Shown piece after piece: positions 7,089 through 11,773 of a stretch of 11,773 bases of DNA. Both the position numbers and the translations under genes were made by a program. The DNA comes from Alphaproteobacteria bacterium UBA4588. Lineage in GTDB: Bacteria > Pseudomonadota > Alphaproteobacteria > Puniceispirillales > Puniceispirillaceae. Each line of letters opens with the position of its first letter. Position 1 is the first letter of the stretch. The notes under the pieces were generated by a model. That model saw only the letters and a list, made by a program, of their open reading frames with translations, ran no database searches and was not told the DNA's origin. The stretch is taken from assembly GCA_002387605.1 (NCBI GenBank), contig DGJU01000085.1, forward strand, positions 1-11,773, written 5' to 3'.

Positions 7089-9914
7089 TTACCACTCCTG
7101 TCCATAACGCAGCTGGCTATCACCGGGCGTTACTGTAGATTTCTGCGCATCAAAGTTTGGCTCGCTTGTCCCGGCCCCCTCTTCTGCTTTTCGGATGCTG
7201 ACTTTCAGATCATACCATGCTGCCTGACCGGTAATCGGGTCTGAATTAGACCAGCGTAAGCCTTCACCGCTTCCCGGCAGTAATTCATGGATAAGATGGT
7301 TAAGCAAAAAGCCTTTCTCGGTTTCAGGCGCGTTTTTAGATAATCCCCACGCCCCTTTTCGCTTTCCAATGGCATTCCATGTCCAGACTGTGCGGCTATT
7401 AACAGCCTCCATCCGGCGGATTTGAACTTTTATCTCACCATGATGTGAGCGCAGATACGCCCAATCATCATCCACAAGACCAACCTCATCACAAACTGGG
7501 CCCGGTACATAAAGTGGGTTAGTTGTATGAATTTGGCGGAGCCACGCATTCTGTGATCCCCAGCTATGATACATCGCTGCGGGGCGCTGGGTAATGGCAT
7601 GCAGAGGATAAGCCCCGTCTTCCAGAGCTTCACCTTCAAATGGGGCATACCAATCGGGAAGAGGATCGAAATGATCAGCGATTCTCGAACGTAGATGGTC
7701 TGGCGGCTGATGCTCTCCATGACCGGCGGCCGCAAGCTGGAACTTTGCCAGAGGCTCGAGCCAGAGCTGGAAGGTCACAGGTTGAGGCGCATCATAAAAG
7801 CCCAGCTTTACGGCCCAGTCCTGATATGCCTGATTGGCATGTTTAAAGAAACGGGCATCTTCAGGTAATTCTTCGGACCAGAAACTGCCATTTTCAATAT
7901 ATTTATTAAGCTGTTCAGGGTTTGGTGCGCCGCGTCCTGATTGCGTGCCATCTTCACCGCGAAACCCTGCCAGAGGACCAATACCTGGCTTGCGTTCGTG
8001 ATTGACGATGTAATCTGCATAATCTGCAAATTTAGGACTGCCATCATCAGCAACCATACCCGGAAGGCCAAGGCGTGCACCAATATCCAGCAATACTGAC
8101 TGGAAGCCGCGCACATCTCTGTCAGGCTCCATGACCGGCCAGCGGATTGAATCAGCGACCGTATCAGGCTCACAAATCGGGCGATCAAGAAGTGAGATAC
8201 AATCATGTCGCTCAAGATAGGTTGTATCCGGCAAAATAAGGTCGGCATAAGCAACCATTTCTGAATCATAGGCATCAGAATAAATGATTTTCGGGATGAC
8301 ATAATTGCCATCATCATTTTTGGCTTCCAGCATTTCCATGACGCCGCGTGAATTCATCGATGAATTCCAAGACATATTTGCCATATACATGAACAGCACA
8401 TCGACAGGATAAGGGTCACCTGCATAGGCGTTTGAGATTACCATATGCATCATGCCATGAGCTGAGAATGGCGCATCCCAGCTATAGGCCTTATCAATAC
8501 GTTGCGGTGTTCCATCTGCATCGACAAGCAGGTCTTCTGGGCCTTGAATATAGCCAAGTGGCGGGCCTGAAAGGGTTTTACCCGGTCCCTGCCCGCGTCC
8601 TGGCTTGGGATGCGCTGTTGATGGTTTTGGATAGGTCGGCTTAAACCGGAACCCGCCGGGACATTCAACAGACCCAAGCAGGATTTGCAGCAAATGGATT
8701 GCCCGGCATGTCTGGAACCCATTAGAATGCGCCGAAATACCGCGCATTGCATGGAATGATACAGGCCGGCCAATCATCTTGTCATGTTTTTCGCCCTTCC
8801 AATCCGTCCAAGGCGTATCAATGGTGATTTCTTCTTCAAAAGCAACATGGGCTAACTGGGCGGCAATTTGCTTTATCTGTTCAGCTGAAATCCCAGTTGT
8901 TTGCGCAACAGCCTCTGGCGCGTATTTGCTATCCAGATATTTATCCATCATTAACTGAAATGCTGGGACAGCCGTCTGGCCAGATGGCAGCGTAATTTCT
9001 CCTGACATATGCGGGGTAATCCCGGCTTTGTCATAGGCCGTAGGCTTGCCTGTCTTTCTGTTCCAGACAAGCGCTTTGCCATCCTTATCACGGGCAAACA
9101 GACCATCATCCGCGCCGCCCGGATTTTTAATCACCAGCCATGGCGCATTCGTATAGCGGATAAGATAATCAATATCGATTTTACCCGCCGCCATTAGCTC
9201 ATGGATAAGCGCCAGCACAAATAATCCATCTGTTCCCGGCGTAACCGGAACCCATTCATCAGCAATCGCGTTATAGCCTGTACGAACAGGGTTCACAGCG
9301 ATGATTTTTGCTTCGCGTTCCTTCAGCCGTGACAGCCCCATCTTAATGGGATTGCTATCATGGTCTTCTGCAACGCCAAAAATCATAAATAGCTTTGTGC
9401 GTTCCCAGTCAGGCGAGCCAAATTCCCAGAACGCGCCGCCCATTGTATAAATGCCGGCCGCCGCCATATTCACAGAACAGAAACCACCATGTGCGGCAAA
9501 ATTATGTGTTCCAAACATTTGTGCCCACCATCCGGTAAGGCCTTGGGACTGGTCACGCCCCGTAAAGAAAGCGAGCTTTGCAGGGTCTGTCTCACGGATA
9601 GGCTGCAGCCAGTCAGTTGCCGTCTGCAATGCTTCTTCCCATGAAATAGGCTCAAATTCACCTGCACCGCGCGGACCAACACGCTTCATCGGCGTTGACA
9701 GGCGCGATGGCGCGTAATGCTGCATAATGCCAGCACTGCCCTTGGCACAAAGAACACCTTGATTAACAGGATGGTCACGATTGCCCTCAATATAGCGAAT
9801 TTTTCCATCTCTTAGATGGACATTAATACCGCATCTACAGGCGCACATATAACAGGTGGTTTTACGCACCTCATCAGAAACATGTGGCGAAGTATCAATG
9901 CTATGCTGGGTCAT
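7089..9914 (-). CDS. soeA: Molybdopterin catalytic subunit, probable cytoplasmic sulfite dehydrogenase
   Basis: This 941-residue protein of the DMSO reductase superfamily has bis-pterin molybdenum and one [4Fe-4S] cluster. The cluster ligands are Cys21, Cys24, Cys28 and Cys56 (CYMCACRC, then VLCAKG). Cys146 in HGGFCSVNMAAAG sits where NapA and PsrA/PhsA enzymes have the molybdenum-coordinating cysteine. The C-terminal dinucleotide-binding domain starts near 765. There is no twin-arginine signal, so the enzyme is cytoplasmic like SoeA. Length, partner subunits and neighbouring taurine genes fit SoeABC, which oxidises sulfite to sulfate and feeds electrons to quinone. The main alternative is another reductase of the PsrA/PhsA group, but those normally have Tat signals. 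AGGGA lies 11 bases before the ATG, slightly long. A promoter-like sequence is 34 bases upstream of the start. Confidence 0.85.
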   Translation of the reverse strand: MTQHSIDTSPHVSDEVRKTTCYMCACRCGINVHLRDGKIRYIEGNRDHPVNQGVLCAKGSAGIMQHYAPSRLSTPMKRVGPRGAGEFEPISWEEALQTATDWLQPIRETDPAKLAFFTGRDQSQGLTGWWAQMFGTHNFAAHGGFCSVNMAAAGIYTMGGAFWEFGSPDWERTKLFMIFGVAEDHDSNPIKMGLSRLKEREAKIIAVNPVRTGYNAIADEWVPVTPGTDGLFVLALIHELMAAGKIDIDYLIRYTNAPWLVIKNPGGADDGLFARDKDGKALVWNRKTGKPTAYDKAGITPHMSGEITLPSGQTAVPAFQLMMDKYLDSKYAPEAVAQTTGISAEQIKQIAAQLAHVAFEEEITIDTPWTDWKGEKHDKMIGRPVSFHAMRGISAHSNGFQTCRAIHLLQILLGSVECPGGFRFKPTYPKPSTAHPKPGRGQGPGKTLSGPPLGYIQGPEDLLVDADGTPQRIDKAYSWDAPFSAHGMMHMVISNAYAGDPYPVDVLFMYMANMSWNSSMNSRGVMEMLEAKNDDGNYVIPKIIYSDAYDSEMVAYADLILPDTTYLERHDCISLLDRPICEPDTVADSIRWPVMEPDRDVRGFQSVLLDIGARLGLPGMVADDGSPKFADYADYIVNHERKPGIGPLAGFRGEDGTQSGRGAPNPEQLNKYIENGSFWSEELPEDARFFKHANQAYQDWAVKLGFYDAPQPVTFQLWLEPLAKFQLAAAGHGEHQPPDHLRSRIADHFDPLPDWYAPFEGEALEDGAYPLHAITQRPAAMYHSWGSQNAWLRQIHTTNPLYVPGPVCDEVGLVDDDWAYLRSHHGEIKVQIRRMEAVNSRTVWTWNAIGKRKGAWGLSKNAPETEKGFLLNHLIHELLPGSGEGLRWSNSDPITGQAAWYDLKVSIRKAEEGAGTSEPNFDAQKSTVTPGDSQLRYGQEW
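7095..7099 (-). promoter_or_regulatory. Ribosome binding site that decides the soeB start
   Basis: CTCCT on the + strand reads AGGAG on the coding strand, within the end of soeA. It is ideally placed for the ATG at 7086 and incompatible with the in-frame GTG at 7095. Confidence 0.65.
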
Positions 9915-9947
9915 GATGCTGGAAATCCCTATAAGAATGCTTGGTTC

Positions 9948-9976
9948 ACAATAGGAGCCGTAGCCAGTTGGGTCAA
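9948..9976 (-). promoter_or_regulatory. Candidate sigma70-type promoter for soeABC
   Basis: Read on the - strand, TTGACC (9976-9971, five of six to consensus) and TATTGT (9953-9948, four of six) are separated by exactly 17 bases. Transcription would start near 9941, leaving a leader of about 27 nt before the soeA ATG. It lies in the 129-base gap between the EamA-family gene and soeA. I found no clear intrinsic terminator in that gap, so read-through from upstream is also possible. Confidence 0.5.
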
Positions 9977-10043
9977 ACGCCGTTTTACCGAAAACATAGA
10001 AAAAACGCCGCCAAAAACACTAAAATTTTCCCACAACCAAAAA

Positions 10044-10946
10044 TCACGATGTGCTTCGGCTTAAAATTTTCTGTTCAGCCCGCACATTAACCAGATTAGC
10101 CGCCAGCACGATGAGCGCGCCCGCAATCACCGATAATCCTATCTGTTCATCATATAAGACAAACCCAATCGCTGCGACGAGCGGCAGGCGGGTAAATTCA
10201 AGCGGTGTTACCAGCGTAGCCGGTGCAATGCCAAGCGCAGACGTAATGCAGAAATGGGCGGCAAGACCACACACACCAACAAGCATTACCCACAAAATAT
10301 CTGTGCCAGCTGGCACTGCAATATCCCCGTCATAACCAGCACATAACAGGCCCAACACAGCCTGCATCACGGTAAGCCAGAACAGGATACAGGTTGTTGT
10401 CTGCGTAGTTGTAAGCTTTTTGGTTGCCAAGGTAGCGCCAGCAAACCCCAAGGCACACAGACACGCCGCAACAAGCGCAAAATCAAGCGAGGAGAAGTCA
10501 GGCCTTGCCACAAGCACAATCCCTGCAAATCCGCCAATCGCAGCAAAGGCGCGCGCGCCAGTGAGTTTTTCTTTCAAAAAGAGTGGCGCACCAATCGCAA
10601 CCCAAAGAGGCGTGGTAAATTCAAAAGTAAACATCTGTGCCAATGGAATAAATAAAATGGCATAAAACCACAAATTCTGGCCAAAAAAGTGACAGAGATT
10701 ACGGGTGAGATGCAGGCCCATTTTCTGCGTATTAATCTGCTGCAATGTTCCAGCAGACCAGGCAAAGCCAAGCACCAATATAATACCAAATAGTGACCGG
10801 AAAGTCATGATCTCAAAGGTATCAAGATTGGTGGCAAGCGTCCGGCCTGCGATCGCCATCAGCGCAAATGAAACAACCGCACCCAGCATATAACAGGCAG
10901 CTTTGACAGGCACACTAAACCGAAGCCGGGCAATAGGGTCAATCAT
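10044..10946 (-). CDS. EamA/DMT-family membrane transporter
   Basis: This inner-membrane protein of 300 residues has about ten predicted helices. They form two tandem EamA halves, roughly 12-146 and 160-292. Each half ends in the typical pattern of a P, an E or D-E pair and a glycine-rich helix: TTPLWVAIGAPLFLKEK followed by GGFAGIVLVARP in the first, and LEFTRLPLVAAIGFVLYDEQ in the second. Members move amino acids, nucleotides, vitamins or other small metabolites, and the substrate cannot be read from the sequence. Its ATG overlaps the stop of the LysE-family gene (ATGA, 10943-10946), so the two are probably co-translated. Any functional link to soeABC downstream is unproven. Confidence 0.82.
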   Translation of the reverse strand: MIDPIARLRFSVPVKAACYMLGAVVSFALMAIAGRTLATNLDTFEIMTFRSLFGIILVLGFAWSAGTLQQINTQKMGLHLTRNLCHFFGQNLWFYAILFIPLAQMFTFEFTTPLWVAIGAPLFLKEKLTGARAFAAIGGFAGIVLVARPDFSSLDFALVAACLCALGFAGATLATKKLTTTQTTTCILFWLTVMQAVLGLLCAGYDGDIAVPAGTDILWVMLVGVCGLAAHFCITSALGIAPATLVTPLEFTRLPLVAAIGFVLYDEQIGLSVIAGALIVLAANLVNVRAEQKILSRSTS

Positions 10947-11557
10947 AACGTTATGCCGCTAAATTCTGCGAACACAGAGCCAACAGCAAGAATAACAACA
11001 ATTACCAGACTAAGAGCCATTGCAATATTGATACGCCGCTGTGTGGTGGCACTCAGATTAAGGCGGTGCAGGCGAACCCCTGCTGCAAGCCAGATCAGAT
11101 GAAGCGGTATCCAAATCATATTCATGATGATGAGCTTGGTGCCTGTTTCAAACAGAAAATTATCTGGTGCAAACAAAAAACTCGTAAACAAAGCCGTATT
11201 AACCGCATAGGCTTTAGGGTTTATGAGTTGCAACAAAATACCAGCCCCAATACCGGGGCGTTTCTGAGCTTCAATAAATGAGATTTTGGCGCCAGCAAAA
11301 GCAATGCGCGCCGCAAGATAAAACAAATATGCCGTTGATAAGCTAAACAGAATGATGCGAATAACCGGCAATGAAAACAGCGCTGCTGCAAGTCCTGTAA
11401 TCACGGCAAGACAGACAAGGTTAGTGCCAATAAACAGACCAATTACATAGCGAATGCCCGCATTATATCCAAAGGCAGACCCAACACCGGCTGTTGAAAG
11501 AACTCCTGGCCCCGGTGTAATAATCAGAAAAAAGACAGCAAGCGCAAAAGCCAGCAT
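10943..11557 (-). CDS. LysE/RhtB-family amino acid exporter
   Basis: This 204-residue integral membrane protein has about six hydrophobic segments and the normal family length. Signatures are TPGPG near the N-terminus (14-18) and QLINPKAYAV (110-119), the conserved NPK motif of LysE/RhtB exporters. These proteins export amino acids or related amines such as homoserine, threonine or lysine; the substrate here is unknown. AAGGGA lies nine bases before the ATG. The 5' leader contains a strong 12-bp hairpin. It is the first gene of a two-gene unit with the EamA-family transporter, which it overlaps by four bases. Confidence 0.82.
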   Translation of the reverse strand: MLAFALAVFFLIITPGPGVLSTAGVGSAFGYNAGIRYVIGLFIGTNLVCLAVITGLAAALFSLPVIRIILFSLSTAYLFYLAARIAFAGAKISFIEAQKRPGIGAGILLQLINPKAYAVNTALFTSFLFAPDNFLFETGTKLIIMNMIWIPLHLIWLAAGVRLHRLNLSATTQRRINIAMALSLVIVVILAVGSVFAEFSGITL

Positions 11558-11583
11558 AACAAAATTTCCCTTTTTTTAGCTAG

Positions 11584-11615
11584 GAGAACCAGCCCCCTTA
11601 CCTGAGCCGGCTCTC
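11584..11615 (-). promoter_or_regulatory. Strong hairpin in the leader of the LysE-family gene
   Basis: On the - strand, GAGAGCCGGCTC (11615-11604) pairs with GGGCTGGTTCTC (11595-11584) over 12 consecutive positions, three of them G-U, around an 8-nt loop AGGTAAGG. The + strand version has mismatches, so the structure favours - strand RNA. It ends 26 bases before the start codon and is followed by A-rich sequence, not U's, so it is not a terminator. It may control translation or mRNA stability. A -10-like TATATT at 11623-11618 would start transcription inside the hairpin, so the true promoter must lie further upstream if the hairpin is functional. Confidence 0.5.
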
Positions 11616-11707
11616 GTAATATAATCATCACATAACGCCATTACAGCGCCTATAGGATGAGCAAAGTCTCACCAGCAATATGTTAACTACAAATAGTCAT
11701 TGCCACT

Positions 11708-11745
11708 AAAAAAGGCGAAAGGATAGCTGTTTTAACACGCCTTTT
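11708..11745 (-). terminator. Terminator-like hairpin near the right edge
   Basis: AAAAGGCG (11710-11717) and CGCCTTTT (11738-11745) are perfect 8-bp arms around a 20-nt loop. Read leftward on the - strand, the stem ends in six T's (11713-11708), a reasonable intrinsic terminator for a gene beyond the right edge. A TAA on that strand falls on the last three bases of the window (11773-11771). The + strand reading has only four T's. The long loop lowers confidence. Confidence 0.45.
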
Positions 11746-11773
11746 ATCACAAACCTTTGCCGGCTCTGGCTTA

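Noticed and set aside
7087..7095. GTG at 7095 as the soeB start
   Set aside because: It would overlap its own AGGAG; the ATG at 7086 has correct spacing.
7808..8317. Reverse-strand open frame of 169 codons inside soeA in another frame
   Set aside because: It is fully inside soeA, whose frame carries clear family motifs; the alternative product is low-complexity and unrecognisable.
9990..10043. T-rich tracts downstream of the EamA-family gene as an intrinsic terminator
   Set aside because: On the - strand there are several T runs and two AAAATTTT copies (one at 10022-10029, the other in the end of the gene), but no GC-rich stem sits directly before a T run.
11584..11615. LysE leader hairpin as part of a tRNA or a known riboswitch
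   Set aside because: GGTTC resembles a T-arm, but no acceptor stem, D-arm or anticodon arm fits; no known riboswitch core could be matched by eye.

Overview
The window looks like chromosome from a free-living, probably marine alphaproteobacterium. Base composition is moderate, genes are tightly packed, and every protein resembles versions familiar from Rhodobacterales or SAR116-type bacteria. That placement is an inference from gene content, because no rRNA or other phylogenetic marker is present. I see no tRNA, rRNA, CRISPR array, insertion sequence or phage gene.

Left half, + strand (1-5364). An intergenic region with several short dyads and a candidate operator precedes a class III omega-amino acid:pyruvate aminotransferase. 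A strong intrinsic terminator follows it. Next come a periplasmic solute-binding protein (TauA type), a second strong hairpin, an ABC ATPase (TauB) and a permease (TauC) translated from a GTG that overlaps tauB. The C-terminal part of the permease is very close to E. coli TauC. The protein is more than twice the usual length, because it has an extra N-terminal membrane helix and about 270 residues inserted after the first core helix.

Right half, - strand (5365-11557). Three genes encode a cytoplasmic molybdenum/iron-sulfur membrane complex of SoeABC type (sulfite dehydrogenase), in the order soeA-soeB-soeC, with a plausible sigma70-like promoter in front of soeA. The soeC and tauC stop codons abut exactly, inside a 24-nt inverted repeat. 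Upstream on the same strand are two membrane transporters joined by an ATGA overlap: a LysE-family exporter, then an EamA/DMT-family protein. The LysE gene has a striking 12-bp hairpin in its leader. The right edge (11558-11773) is non-coding as far as I can support, and holds that hairpin plus a terminator-like hairpin.

Working together (inference): an organosulfonate, most likely taurine, is imported by TauABC and deaminated by the aminotransferase to sulfoacetaldehyde. Desulfonation, normally by Xsc, would then release sulfite, which SoeABC oxidises to sulfate while passing electrons to quinone. Xsc, a TauR-type regulator and a sulfite/sulfate exporter are not in the window, so the pathway is incomplete here. 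The most unusual item is the enlarged TauC permease. Two regulatory candidates also deserve checking: an AGACTTTA direct repeat upstream of the aminotransferase, and the hairpin in the LysE leader.
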